A stretch of DNA of 56,174 bases from Burkholderiales bacterium (GCA_003963115.1 RXJQ01000035.1:1-56174), one strand, 5' to 3'. Counted from the stretch's first letter, positions 8,108 through 17,910 are shown. Numbers and translations: made by a program. Notes: a model not told the origin generated them from the sequence alone.

Positions 8108-8159
8108 GCAAGCCACACCACATCCTGAAAACCGCCGGTCCACCCCGGCGGTTTTTTTT
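8040..8159 (+). promoter_or_regulatory. Transcription attenuator of aroG
   Basis: Four mutually exclusive segments are visible: 1, GCGCC (8040-8044); 2, GACCGGCG (8080-8087); 3, CGCCGGTC (8133-8140); 4, CCGGCGG (8145-8151). Segment 1 can pair with GGCGC (8084-8088, overlapping segment 2) over 5 bp, segment 2 with 3 over 8 bp without mismatch, and segment 3 with 4 in the terminator. A ribosome stalled on codons 6-13 would cover segment 1 and free segment 2 to break the terminator. The pairings are read from the sequence; the mechanism is inferred by analogy with trp and phe attenuators. Confidence 0.7.
8128..8159 (+). terminator. Attenuator terminator upstream of aroG
   Basis: AAAACCGCCGG (8128-8138) pairs with CCGGCGGTTTT (8145-8155) around a six-base loop, followed by an unbroken T run to 8159. 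It lies between the leader peptide and the DAHP synthase gene, with no gene ending nearby that would otherwise need it. Confidence 0.9.
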
Positions 8160-8209
8160 CATCCACGCACGCACAACGTACGCCAACTTCACCCGCAACA
8201 GGAAGCCCC

Positions 8210-9328
8210 ATGAACGCCAAATCCAGCGCCGCAGAAGGCTGGGTCCCACCCGCCGACAAGACCTCGCAGACCGATGACGAACGCATCAAGAACGTCACGC
8301 CGTTGCCCCCGCCCGAGCACCTGATCCGATTCTTCCCGATCCGCGGCACGCCGGTGGAGACGCTGGTGGCGCACACGCGCAAGGCCATCCGCAAGATCGT
8401 GCACGGCAAGGACGACCGCCTGCTGGTCATCATCGGCCCCTGTTCCATCCACGATCCGGCCGCGGCCGTCGAGTACGCGGGCAAGTTGCGGACGCTGCGC
8501 GATCAGTACGCCGACACGCTGGAAGTCGTGATGCGCGTCTACTTCGAGAAGCCCCGCACCACCGTGGGCTGGAAGGGTCTGATCAACGACCCGTATCTGG
8601 ATGAGAGCTTCAAGATCGACGAAGGCCTGCGCATGGCCCGTCATCTGCTGCTGGAGATCAACCGCCTGGGCGTGCCCGCCGCCAGCGAGTTCCTGGACGT
8701 GGTTTCTCCTCAGTACATCGGTGACCTGATCAGCTGGGGTGCCATCGGTGCGCGCACCACCGAAAGCCAGGTTCACCGTGAACTCGCTTCGGGCTTGAGC
8801 GCACCGATCGGTTTCAAGAACGGCACGGACGGCAACATCAAGATCGCCACAGACGCCATCCAGGCTGCCGCACGTCCGCACCATTTCCTGTCTGTGCACA
8901 AGAATGGTCAGGTCGCCATCGTCGAGACGGCCGGCAACCCCGACTGCCATGTGATCCTGCGTGGCGGCAAGGAGCCCAACTACGACGCCGGCAGTGTGGC
9001 CGCCGCCTGCAAGGACCTGGAAGCCGCCAAGCTGCATCCTTCGCTGATGGTCGATTTTTCGCATGCCAACAGCTCCAAGCAGCATGAGCGCCAGGTCGTG
9101 GTGGCCAAGGACATCGCCGCGCAGGTGTCGGGCGGTTCGACCAAGGTGTTCGGCGTGATGGTGGAAAGCCATCTGTGCGCCGGCGCCCAGAAGTTCACGC
9201 CGGGCAAGGACGATCCGTCCAAGCTGACCTATGGCCAGAGCATCACGGACGCCTGCATCGGCTGGGACGATTCGGCTGATGTGCTGAAGATCCTGTCCGA
9301 TGCGGTGAAGGCGCGCCGCGTGCGCTGA
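8210..9328 (+). CDS. aroG: 3-deoxy-7-phosphoheptulonate (DAHP) synthase, class I
   Basis: 372 residues. It contains GPCSIHDPAAA near residue 76, MRVYFEKPRTTVGWKGLINDP near residue 105, and VMVESHLCAGAQ toward the end, all typical of the AroG/AroF/AroH family. The enzyme condenses phosphoenolpyruvate with erythrose 4-phosphate in the first step of the shikimate pathway. Family members are feedback-inhibited by Phe, Tyr or Trp; which applies here cannot be read from sequence. AGGAAG precedes the ATG. The upstream aromatic leader peptide and terminator imply transcriptional attenuation. A terminator follows the gene, so it is transcribed alone. Confidence 0.95.
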   Translation: MNAKSSAAEGWVPPADKTSQTDDERIKNVTPLPPPEHLIRFFPIRGTPVETLVAHTRKAIRKIVHGKDDRLLVIIGPCSIHDPAAAVEYAGKLRTLRDQYADTLEVVMRVYFEKPRTTVGWKGLINDPYLDESFKIDEGLRMARHLLLEINRLGVPAASEFLDVVSPQYIGDLISWGAIGARTTESQVHRELASGLSAPIGFKNGTDGNIKIATDAIQAAARPHHFLSVHKNGQVAIVETAGNPDCHVILRGGKEPNYDAGSVAAACKDLEAAKLHPSLMVDFSHANSSKQHERQVVVAKDIAAQVSGGSTKVFGVMVESHLCAGAQKFTPGKDDPSKLTYGQSITDACIGWDDSADVLKILSDAVKARRVR

Positions 9329-9351
9329 TATCACCCTTAAGAGGGTAAAGC

Positions 9352-9380
9352 GGGCCGATCCAGCGTGATCGGCCTTTTTT
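9352..9380 (+). terminator. Terminator after aroG
   Basis: GGCCGATC (9353-9360) and GATCGGCC (9367-9374) form a perfect 8 bp stem followed by six T. Confidence 0.9.
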
Positions 9381-9426
9381 ATGTGCGGCGAAGCGCGATA
9401 CTCCCGGAGACTGCCTGCCCTTTTCC

Positions 9427-10113
9427 ATGAGCGCCGCCGCCCCTCACTTTCTGCTGGTTGACGACCACGCCTTGTTCCGCACAGGGCTGGGTCTGATGCT
9501 GTCGGAGCACTGGCCGCAGGGGCGCGTGACGCAGGCGGCCACCTGGCAGCAGACGCTGGCGGCTTTGCAGGTGGAAACGCCTGACCTGATCCTGCTGGAT
9601 GTGAACCTGCCCGATGGCCATGGCCTGGCGGACTTGCCGGCCCTGCGCGTGCCGGCGCCGCAGTGCCCCGTGCTGATGATGTCTGCCGACGTCAATGGCG
9701 AGCAGATTCGCCAGGCGCGTGAGGCAGGCGTCACGGGCTTTCTGCCCAAGGTGGCGTCGGCGCCGGAGGTGCTGGAGGCCGTGCGATCAGCCTTGCGCGG
9801 GCAGCTCAGCTATGCGGCCGTGCCCTATAAGGTGTTGTCGCCGGCGCGCGCGGTGGGCGATGGTGCAGGACATGGCGCAGGTGAGGCCGTAGCGCATGTG
9901 GCCGAAGCGCCGCCCTCGGCCTTGACCGCGCGCCAGCTGGCCATCCTCCAGTATCTGGGGCGCGGTACGCCCAACAAGGCCATTGCCCGCAAGATGGGCA
10001 TGAACGAGACCGAGGTCCGTGCCGAGGTGTCGTGGCTCACGGAGTGGCTGGGCGCCAGCAGCCGCGAGCAGGCGCATGCCGAGGCCGTGGCCAGAGGGTT
10101 GTTGCAGCCATGA
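9427..10113 (+). CDS. LuxR/NarL-type response regulator
   Basis: 228 residues. Residues 1 to about 125 form a receiver domain: the acidic pair in LLVDDHALFRTGL, the phosphoacceptor Asp in LILLDVNLPDGHG, and the conserved Lys in GFLPK. Residues about 160-220 form a LuxR-like helix-turn-helix (LTARQLAILQYLGRGTPNKAIARKMGMNETEVRAEVSWLTEWLG). The gene overlaps the next one, a hybrid histidine kinase, by 4 bp (ATGA), so the two are a cognate pair. Targets are unknown. Confidence 0.9.
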   Translation: MSAAAPHFLLVDDHALFRTGLGLMLSEHWPQGRVTQAATWQQTLAALQVETPDLILLDVNLPDGHGLADLPALRVPAPQCPVLMMSADVNGEQIRQAREAGVTGFLPKVASAPEVLEAVRSALRGQLSYAAVPYKVLSPARAVGDGAGHGAGEAVAHVAEAPPSALTARQLAILQYLGRGTPNKAIARKMGMNETEVRAEVSWLTEWLGASSREQAHAEAVARGLLQP

Positions 10114-11936
10114 AGCTGCCCGCCCCCTTGACGCGAGCCTGGCGCTTCGACAGCCCCAGGGTCTTGTCGGCGCAGATGGAATTGTTGGACCGCAACCTGC
10201 CTTATGCCTTCATGATCTCGGCCATCGTGGCCCTGTTGACGGCATGGATCGGCAGCCATGCCGGCCACATCGAAGGGACATGGACCTGGGCCCTGGGCAC
10301 CACCGGCGTGACCTTGCTGTGCCTGTCGGTGCGCCAGGCGTTGCCGTCGCCATCCGACCAGAGCAAGGTGCTGATCTACGCCCACATCGTGCGCATCATG
10401 GCGGGCATCATCGGCCTGTGCTGGGGCGCCCTGGGTGTGCTGATGCTGGACTTTGCCAACCCGATCTCCATTGCCATTGTGCTGGGCATCACGGCGGGCA
10501 TGAACTCGGGGGGGCTGGCGGTGTTCGCGCCGTCCTGGCCGGTGGCCATCACCTACTGGCTGACCAATATCACGCCGGTGATGGCGGTGTTGCTGCGTTC
10601 AAGAGATGAGTTCGGTTTCCTGATGGGGCTGGCGGTCACCCTGTACCTGATGGCCATGACGGTGTTTTCCTACTTCGCGTCACGTGGCGCCTTGCGGGCC
10701 ATCGAGCTGGGCTTCGAGAACGAGGGGCTGGTCACGCGCTTGCGGGACCAGACACAGCGGGCGTTGGAGGCGCGCCAGGTGGCCGAGGTGGCCCTGGCCG
10801 AGGCAGAGGAGGCCAACCGCGCCAAGACCGTGTTCCTGGCGTCGGCCAGCCACGACCTGCGCCAGCCCTTGCATGCGATGGGCCTCTTTCTTCATGCCCT
10901 GGCGAGGTCGGACCTGAACGAGCGGCAGGCCCATTTGTTGTCGCAGGCACATGCCTCGGCGCAGGCCACTGGCGAGATGCTCAACACTTTGCTCGATTTC
11001 TCCAAGGTGGATGCGGGCGTGGTCAAGCCGCAGATGCAGCCCTTTGCCTTGCAGCCCCTGCTGCGCAAGCTGGAGCGGGAGATGGCGCCGCTGGCCGAAG
11101 AAAAGGGCTTGGCCTTCCGCACGCGGGACTCGTCCGTGGTCCTGCATGCCGACCCCGCGCTGGTGGAAATGATCCTGCGCAATCTGGTGCTCAATGCCAT
11201 CCGCTACACCGAGCAGGGGGCCATCCTGCTGGCCTGCCGGCGTCGGGGCATGCGTGCGGTGATCGAGGTGTGGGACACGGGTATGGGCATAGCGGCCGAG
11301 CAGCACGCAGCGATCTTTCGCGAGTTCCACCAGCTGGGCAACCCGGAGCGCGACCGCCGCAAGGGCCTGGGGCTGGGCTTGGCCATCGTGGAAGGGCTGG
11401 CCAGGGCCATGAGCGTGGACGTCACCTTGCGCTCGCAGCCGGGCAAAGGTTCGGTGTTTCGCTTGTGGCTGCCGGTGAGCATGGCGCCCTGGGCCGCATC
11501 ATCCGAGCCGGTGTCCGACGACGAGCCCGATCTCAGTGGCTTGAAGGTGCTGCTGATCGATGACGACGAAACCGTGCGTGCGGCCATGTGCGATCTGCTG
11601 GCCAGCTGGGGCTGCTGGTGCGAGGCCGTGGCCAGCGACGACGATGCCATGCCAGTTATCCACGGCTTCGACCCGGACGTGGTGCTGGCCGACTACCGGC
11701 TGCGCAGTCACCGTACGGGCTTGCAGGCGGTGCAGAGTGTGCGTCAGCGTTTGGAGCGCCATGTGCCGGCGGCCATCCTCACGGGTGACACGGCGCCGGA
11801 GCGCCTGCGCGAGGCACACGATAGCGGCCTGCCCTTGCTGCACAAGCCGGTGTCGGCCGAGCGCCTGCAGGCCACGCTCTTCAGTCTGTGGCACGAGACG
11901 GCCTCCCCGCCCGTGTTTGCATCAGCAAGAGGCTGA
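10110..11936 (+). CDS. Hybrid sensor histidine kinase with C-terminal receiver
   Basis: 608 residues from the ATG overlapping the regulator stop; an upstream in-frame ATG at 10032 lies inside the regulator gene and is rejected. Residues about 30-190 hold six or so membrane segments with no periplasmic sensor of note. The dimerisation box ASHDLRQPLHAMGLFLHAL lies near residue 245, and the ATPase boxes NLVLNAIRYT (about 360), DTGMGIA and GLGLGLAIVEG follow. Residues about 478-600 are a receiver with LLIDDDE, VVLADYRL (phosphoacceptor Asp about 526) and LLHKP. The input signal is unknown. The last 56 bp overlap the convergent MFS gene. Confidence 0.9.
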   Translation: MKLPAPLTRAWRFDSPRVLSAQMELLDRNLPYAFMISAIVALLTAWIGSHAGHIEGTWTWALGTTGVTLLCLSVRQALPSPSDQSKVLIYAHIVRIMAGIIGLCWGALGVLMLDFANPISIAIVLGITAGMNSGGLAVFAPSWPVAITYWLTNITPVMAVLLRSRDEFGFLMGLAVTLYLMAMTVFSYFASRGALRAIELGFENEGLVTRLRDQTQRALEARQVAEVALAEAEEANRAKTVFLASASHDLRQPLHAMGLFLHALARSDLNERQAHLLSQAHASAQATGEMLNTLLDFSKVDAGVVKPQMQPFALQPLLRKLEREMAPLAEEKGLAFRTRDSSVVLHADPALVEMILRNLVLNAIRYTEQGAILLACRRRGMRAVIEVWDTGMGIAAEQHAAIFREFHQLGNPERDRRKGLGLGLAIVEGLARAMSVDVTLRSQPGKGSVFRLWLPVSMAPWAASSEPVSDDEPDLSGLKVLLIDDDETVRAAMCDLLASWGCWCEAVASDDDAMPVIHGFDPDVVLADYRLRSHRTGLQAVQSVRQRLERHVPAAILTGDTAPERLREAHDSGLPLLHKPVSAERLQATLFSLWHETASPPVFASARG

Positions 11937-13050
11937 GCGCGAGCAGGGCCAGCCAGCTGCCCTGGCCACCGATGCCGAAGTGGTCGAACATCCAGCCACT
12001 GACGATCGGGCCCAAGGCGCCTCCGGCGGTGTAGCCGGCGATCATGGCCGAGGTGCCGGCCAGCGCAGAGGTGTCGGCGAAATCATGCGCAACGCGGATC
12101 ATGCTCAGGGTGTAGAGCGCACCGCCCACGCCACCCCAGGCCGCCGCGCAGATCCAGATCAGCGAAGGCCAGTTGGCGGCTTGAACAAAGGCCAAGGCAC
12201 TGAGCACGAGGATGCCAGCGCCAGCGGCGAAGAGGCGGCGCGGTGGCAGGTGGTCGGCCAGCCAGCCGATGGGGTATTGCGCCAGGAAGCTGCCCATGCC
12301 CAAAGCGCCCGCGATGGAGGTGGCAGCGGCGAGGTTGAGCCCGATCTGCGAGCCATAGGCCGTGGTGATGGAGCCCAGGCCGACTTCGAAGACCCCGCCG
12401 ACCACCGCCGCCCAGGCCAGGGTGGGCCGAAAGCGCCAGGCACTGACCATGCTCATGTGCTCCTGGTCATCGTGCATGGCCTTGAGATACGTGACGGCGG
12501 GCGCCAACGTGATCAGCAGCCCCAGGGCCAGGCCGGCGGCAGCCAGGGCGTTGGCCTCCATCGGGCCCACGCGCAGCAGGCCGGGCAGCATCGGGCCCAG
12601 GGCCATGCCCGCGCCCAGCAGCGCCTGGTACAGGCCGGTGAGGCGGCCGCGGTGGCTGGCCGGCACATTGTGGGCAATCAAGGCTTCGGTGGCGTTCCAG
12701 GCGGCCGCAGCGCCCATGCCGGCCATGAGGCCCAGGGCGCACCAGGCCCGGTAGTCGGTGGTGACCATGTAGCCCAGGCAGGAAAGCAGCTCGAGCAGCA
12801 CGCCCGCGCGGTAGGCCTGGCCCACGCCCACACGTGCGAACAGGCGCGGCACCAGAGGCACAAGGGCGGCCACGCTGATGAAGGGCAGCATGGCCACCAG
12901 GCCAATGGCCGTGCTGCTGGCGCCGCTGGTCTGCAGGCGCACGGCCAGCACGGGGTTGAGCAGGCTGTAGCTCAGCACCACGAGGGTGGTGCCCAGCATC
13001 ACGCGCAGCAGGCCGTCGGGCAGTTGCTTGAGTTGGTCGAAACGCAGCAC
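11881..13050 (-). CDS. MFS transporter
   Basis: 389 residues with about 12 hydrophobic segments, arranged as two six-helix halves around a polar loop near residue 195 (KAMHDDQEHMSM). The first half contains RGRLTGLYQALLGAG, resembling the loop 2-3 or 4-5 signature of the major facilitator superfamily. The substrate is not deducible. Translation seems to start at a GTG only 2 bp after the corA stop, so it probably forms a two-gene transcript with corA. The 3' end overlaps the convergent kinase gene by 56 bp. Confidence 0.85.
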   Translation of the reverse strand: MLRFDQLKQLPDGLLRVMLGTTLVVLSYSLLNPVLAVRLQTSGASSTAIGLVAMLPFISVAALVPLVPRLFARVGVGQAYRAGVLLELLSCLGYMVTTDYRAWCALGLMAGMGAAAAWNATEALIAHNVPASHRGRLTGLYQALLGAGMALGPMLPGLLRVGPMEANALAAAGLALGLLITLAPAVTYLKAMHDDQEHMSMVSAWRFRPTLAWAAVVGGVFEVGLGSITTAYGSQIGLNLAAATSIAGALGMGSFLAQYPIGWLADHLPPRRLFAAGAGILVLSALAFVQAANWPSLIWICAAAWGGVGGALYTLSMIRVAHDFADTSALAGTSAMIAGYTAGGALGPIVSGWMFDHFGIGGQGSWLALLALSLLLMQTRAGRPSRATD

Positions 13051-13052
13051 TG

Positions 13053-14012
13053 TCAGTTCAGCCAGCCTTTGCGGCGGAAATACCAGAAGGGTGTGATCAC
13101 CGAGGCCATCATGATGGCCAGTGCGAAGGGGTAGCCAAGGCTCCAGTCCAGCTCGGGCATGGCCTTGAAGTTCATGCCGTAGATGCTGGCGATCAGCGTG
13201 GGCGGCAGCAGGGCCACCGAGGCCACCGAGAAGATCTTGATGATCTTGTTCTGGTTGATGTTGATGAAGCCGACGGTGGCGTCCATCAGGAAGTTGATCT
13301 TGTCGAACAGGAAGGCCGTGTGGCTGTCCAGCGAATCGATGTCGCGCAGGATCTGGCGGGCTTCCTCGAACTGGTCGGCGTTGAGCATGCGGGCGCGCAT
13401 CATGAAGCTCACGGCGCGGCGCGTGTCCATGACGTTGCGCCGGATGCGGCCGTTCAGGTCTTCCTGGCGGGCGATGGCGGCCAGGGCCTCGGCAGCGGCC
13501 TGGTCGTTGATCGCGCTCTTGAGCACGCGGTGGCTGACCTTTTCGAGGTCGTCGTAGATGCCTTCGAGCGTGTCGGCGGAGTACTCGGCGTCGGCGTCAT
13601 ACAGCTTGAGCAGCACGTCCTTGGCGTCTTCGATCAGGGCGGGGATGCGGCGGGCGCGCATGCGCAGCAGGCGGAACACGGGCAGGTCTTCCTTGTGCAC
13701 GGAAAACAGGACGTTGCCATGCAGGATGAAGGCCACGCGGACGTTGCGCGGGGCCTCGTCATCGTCGATCAGGAAGTCGGAGCGGATGTGGATGGCGCCT
13801 TCTTCTTCGTAGAAGCGTGCGGACTCTTCCAAGTCATCGTCGATGATGTCGCCGGGGATGACCAAGCCGAACTTGACGGCGATCCAGCCTTTTTCCTCAG
13901 GGGTGGGGTCTTCCAGGTCGACCCAGACCGGACGGGCTGGCGTGAGCTCGTCAAGGCTGTCGATTTCTTCCTGAAACAGCCGGCCATTGGCCAGCGTGAA
14001 CACGTTGAGCAT
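13053..14012 (-). CDS. corA: CorA-type magnesium/cobalt transport protein
   Basis: 319 residues. The start is ATG at 14012, because CTGGAG stands 6 nt upstream and the protein then begins MLNVFTLANGRL; the frame is open to 14159 but that part is unlike CorA. A long cytoplasmic helical domain (residues about 1-255) is followed by two C-terminal membrane helices, with the signature YGMNF after the first. The GMN motif is the ion selectivity filter of this pentameric channel family. The MFS gene follows after 2 bp. Confidence 0.94.
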   Translation of the reverse strand: MLNVFTLANGRLFQEEIDSLDELTPARPVWVDLEDPTPEEKGWIAVKFGLVIPGDIIDDDLEESARFYEEEGAIHIRSDFLIDDDEAPRNVRVAFILHGNVLFSVHKEDLPVFRLLRMRARRIPALIEDAKDVLLKLYDADAEYSADTLEGIYDDLEKVSHRVLKSAINDQAAAEALAAIARQEDLNGRIRRNVMDTRRAVSFMMRARMLNADQFEEARQILRDIDSLDSHTAFLFDKINFLMDATVGFININQNKIIKIFSVASVALLPPTLIASIYGMNFKAMPELDWSLGYPFALAIMMASVITPFWYFRRKGWLN

Positions 14013-14339
14013 GGGAACTCCAGCATGGGGGCCCCACGGTGCCTGCTCGGGCGGGCGTGAGGCCCTGCTTGGTGGGATGGGGTGGATGTGGTGTGCCGCC
14101 CCCTCCCGCTGTTGGCGCCATGCACGGGGCATTGGGCCGCACCTGGCTTGCGTGCCCAAACGACTGGGCCGGGGCCGGGTGGCTGGAGTGGGCGGTCACC
14201 GAGGGTGACTGTCCAAGGTGATCGCTCCAATGGAGCCGCTCATGCGGCTCAAGCTGACATTATCGCTTGCTACGTAAGTCGCAGGGCGTCGGCGTGCACC
14301 AAAAAGTCACGCCTGTTGGCAGGGTGTAAGGTGGCGGCC
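14013..14339. promoter_or_regulatory. Divergent regulatory gap between corA and a LysR gene
   Basis: 327 bp without a supported gene. It holds a perfect 7 bp hairpin (GAGCCGC 14234-14240, GCGGCTC 14245-14251), which would fall in the 5' part of a corA transcript. On the minus strand GATAAT (14259-14264) could be a -10 box. No clear -35 box, riboswitch or small gene was recognised. Confidence 0.4.
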
Positions 14340-15272
14340 ATGGCCATCCCCGCATCCCGCATCGACCTCAATCTGTTTCGCGTGATGGACGCTGTGCATG
14401 AGCACGGCGGCATCTCTGGCGCGGCGCGGCATTTGCACCTCAGCCAGCCGGCGGTGAGCCATGCGCTGGCCCGCTTGCGCCAGTTGTGGGACGACCCGCT
14501 GTTCGTGCGCCAGGGCAACAGCATGGTGGCCACCGAGTTGACGCGGCGTGTGATCGGCGAGGTGCAGGCGCATCTGCGTGGTTTGCAGTCGCTGGTGGGG
14601 CAGGCTGACAGTTTCGATCCGGCCACGCTGGACATGACCTTGCGACTGGGCATGCGCGATGTGCTGGAGGCCATCACCCTGCCTCCCCTGATGGCGCGCC
14701 TGGCTGACGTGGCACCTCGCGTGCGGCTGGCCAGCGTGCGGGTGCCGCGCGACGAGCTGGAGCGCGTGCTCACGCAGGGCGAGGTGGACCTGGTGATCGA
14801 CCGCGAACGCCGCCTGGGCAAACGCATCCGGGGGGCGCACCTGGCCGACGAGCGCCTGGCGGTGCTGATGCGCAAGGGTCATCCTTTGACGCGTCGCCGC
14901 ATGGACCTGGCCGCCTACTTCAAATGCCAGCATGTGATGGTGACCTTGCAGCCCGACCAGCCTGATCCTTTGCAGGCCTTGTGGGCCATGAACGGCCAGG
15001 GCGAGCGCGACGTGATCCTGCGCTGCCAGCATTACTTCGCGGCGGCCAATGTGGCGGTGCACAGCGACGTGCTGGTGACGCTGCCCCGTACCTACGCCAT
15101 GGCCCTGACGCGCGCCCTGCCCTTGAGCGTGCGTGACCTGCCCTTGAGCGTGCCGCCGCTGGGCATCTGGATGTACTGGCATGCCGACCGGGACGACGAC
15201 CCGGTGCACCGCTGGATGCGCGAGCGTGTGCAGGGTGAGGCCTTGCAGGCGATCCAGGGGCGGGTGCGCTGA
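14340..15272 (+). CDS. LysR-family transcriptional regulator
   Basis: 310 residues. The N-terminal winged helix reads IDLNLFRVMDAVHEHGGISGAARHLHLSQPAVSHALARLRQLWDDPLFVR, a classic LysR DNA-binding region in residues about 5-60. The remainder is the two-lobed effector domain. The ATG at 14340 is preceded by AAGGTGG; the frame is open further upstream without meaningful similarity. It lies 141 bp before a catabolic acyl-CoA dehydrogenase cluster on the same strand and is the likely regulator of that cluster. The effector may be a CoA ester or the free acid. Confidence 0.93.
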   Translation: MAIPASRIDLNLFRVMDAVHEHGGISGAARHLHLSQPAVSHALARLRQLWDDPLFVRQGNSMVATELTRRVIGEVQAHLRGLQSLVGQADSFDPATLDMTLRLGMRDVLEAITLPPLMARLADVAPRVRLASVRVPRDELERVLTQGEVDLVIDRERRLGKRIRGAHLADERLAVLMRKGHPLTRRRMDLAAYFKCQHVMVTLQPDQPDPLQALWAMNGQGERDVILRCQHYFAAANVAVHSDVLVTLPRTYAMALTRALPLSVRDLPLSVPPLGIWMYWHADRDDDPVHRWMRERVQGEALQAIQGRVR

Positions 15273-15303
15273 GATGATGCCGAACAAGCAGGTCATTCAT
15301 CTG

Positions 15304-15341
15304 GTGCATGACTTGCGATGAAAATTCATCATTTGATGCAC
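15304..15341. promoter_or_regulatory. Nested palindromes before the acyl-CoA dehydrogenase gene
   Basis: GATGAA (15317-15322) and TTCATC (15325-15330) form a 6 bp dyad. It sits inside a wider dyad of GTGCAT (15304-15309) and ATGCAC (15336-15341). Position and symmetry suit an operator for the LysR protein encoded just upstream. Binding is inferred. Confidence 0.45.
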
Positions 15342-15413
15342 AGCCTGGGTAGCCGTAGGATGGCGGCTGTCTGAGGACAAGCAGCACAACCCCACACCGA
15401 TCAGGAGATCACC

Positions 15414-16646
<1,233 letters not shown>

Positions 16647-16721
16647 CCCCCCGAAGCGCCTTCGGCGCTCCCCCCAGGGGGCGCCGCCAGCGGGCCGGCA
16701 AAGCCGGATCTGCGGCGGCCG
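16647..16721. repeat. GC-rich palindromic intergenic element (REP-like)
   Basis: Three adjoining hairpins fill the gap between two genes: AGCGCC-TTC-GGCGCT, a CCCCC/GGGGG pair, and GCCGCC...GGCGGC enclosing CCGGC-AAA-GCCGG. Elements of this look are widespread between genes in Comamonadaceae and relatives. Only one copy occurs in the window, so the repeat status is from general knowledge. Confidence 0.55.
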
Positions 16722-16793
16722 CTTGGTGGTGGGGAGCGATGGCAAGCATGGAGCAATTGGAATGAGTGGGCTGCAAGTGCATGGGGCTGTGTC

Positions 16794-17891
16794 ATGACGG
16801 ACGTCCAGGATCGGGGCGGACAGGTAAGAGTAGGTGAAGAGCTCAATGTGGCGGCTGTGGACGCGTGGCTGAAGGGCCATGTGCCCACCTTGCAGGGCCA
16901 GCCGGAGATCACGCAGTTCTCGGGCGGTGCGTCCAACTGGACCTACCGGCTGAAGTACGCGGGTGTCGAGCATGGGGGGGACTTCATCCTGCGTCGCCCG
17001 CCCCATGGCACCAAGGCCAAGGGCGCACACGACATGGGCCGCGAGTACCGCGTGCAAAAGGCGCTCAAGCCCCTGTACCCCGTGGTGCCGACGATGATTG
17101 GCTTGTGCGAGGACGAAGCCGTCACGGGTAGCGAGTTCTATGTGATGGAGCGCATCGCCGGCATCATCCCGCGCAAGAACATGCCACGCGGCCTGCAGCT
17201 TGATGCCGCCACCACACGCAGACTGTGCATGAATGTGCTGGACAAGCTCGTCGAGCTGCACCAGGTCGATGTGCAGGCCACCGGGCTGGACAGTCTGGGC
17301 AAGGGCAGCGGCTACTGCAAGCGGCAGATCGACGGCTGGAGCGAGCGCTACATCAAGGCCAAGACCTGGAACGTGCCCAGCTACCGCTACGTGATGGACT
17401 GGCTCAAGGAGCACACACCGCAGGATGTGGCCAATGTCGTCATCCACAACGACTGGCGCTTCGACAACGTCATCCTGGCCGAGCAGGATCCGACCCGGGT
17501 GATCGGCGTGCTGGACTGGGAGATGGCCACGCTGGGCGACCCGCTCATGGACCTGGGCAATGCACTGGCCTATTGGATCCACGACGACGACAATGCCCTG
17601 CTCAAGGCCACGCGCCGCCAGCCTACGCACCTGCCGGGCATGTTGCGGCGTGAAGAGGTGGTGGACTACTACCTCGACAAGAGCGGCTACAAGATTGATC
17701 GCCGGGGCGCCATGGGTGATTGGGCCTTCTACGAGGTCTATGGTCTGTTCCGCCTGGCGGTGATCGCGCAGCAGATCTACTACCGCTACCACCACAAGCA
17801 GACGCGCAACCCGGCCTTCAAACACTTCTGGATCCTGGTCAACTACCTGGACTGGCGCTGCAAGGGCCTGATCAAGCGGGCCAAATCCTGA
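16794..17891 (+). CDS. APH-family phosphotransferase, ACAD10/11 kinase-like
   Basis: 365 residues. Kinase-like elements are visible: FSGGASNWTYRL (nucleotide loop, about residue 42), HNDWRFDNVIL (catalytic loop, about 218), and VLDWEMATLGDPLMDLG (metal-binding Asp, about 240). This is the aminoglycoside-phosphotransferase/choline-kinase fold in the form fused to ACAD in vertebrate ACAD10/11. It also corresponds to LvaA of Pseudomonas putida levulinate catabolism, which phosphorylates 4-hydroxyvaleryl-CoA. An antibiotic-resistance role is unlikely given the neighbours. It starts 147 bp after the acyl-CoA dehydrogenase gene. Confidence 0.88.
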   Translation: MTDVQDRGGQVRVGEELNVAAVDAWLKGHVPTLQGQPEITQFSGGASNWTYRLKYAGVEHGGDFILRRPPHGTKAKGAHDMGREYRVQKALKPLYPVVPTMIGLCEDEAVTGSEFYVMERIAGIIPRKNMPRGLQLDAATTRRLCMNVLDKLVELHQVDVQATGLDSLGKGSGYCKRQIDGWSERYIKAKTWNVPSYRYVMDWLKEHTPQDVANVVIHNDWRFDNVILAEQDPTRVIGVLDWEMATLGDPLMDLGNALAYWIHDDDNALLKATRRQPTHLPGMLRREEVVDYYLDKSGYKIDRRGAMGDWAFYEVYGLFRLAVIAQQIYYRYHHKQTRNPAFKHFWILVNYLDWRCKGLIKRAKS

Positions 17892-17910
17892 ACACGAAAG
17901 ACAGCACACC

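Noticed and set aside
14013..14260. Magnesium riboswitch before corA
   Set aside because: Only one simple 7 bp hairpin was seen, with no terminator or conserved M-box-like arrangement.
16794..17891. Aminoglycoside resistance gene
   Set aside because: The APH fold is shared by many metabolic kinases, and the neighbours (ACAD, SDR, phosphatase) point to catabolism.
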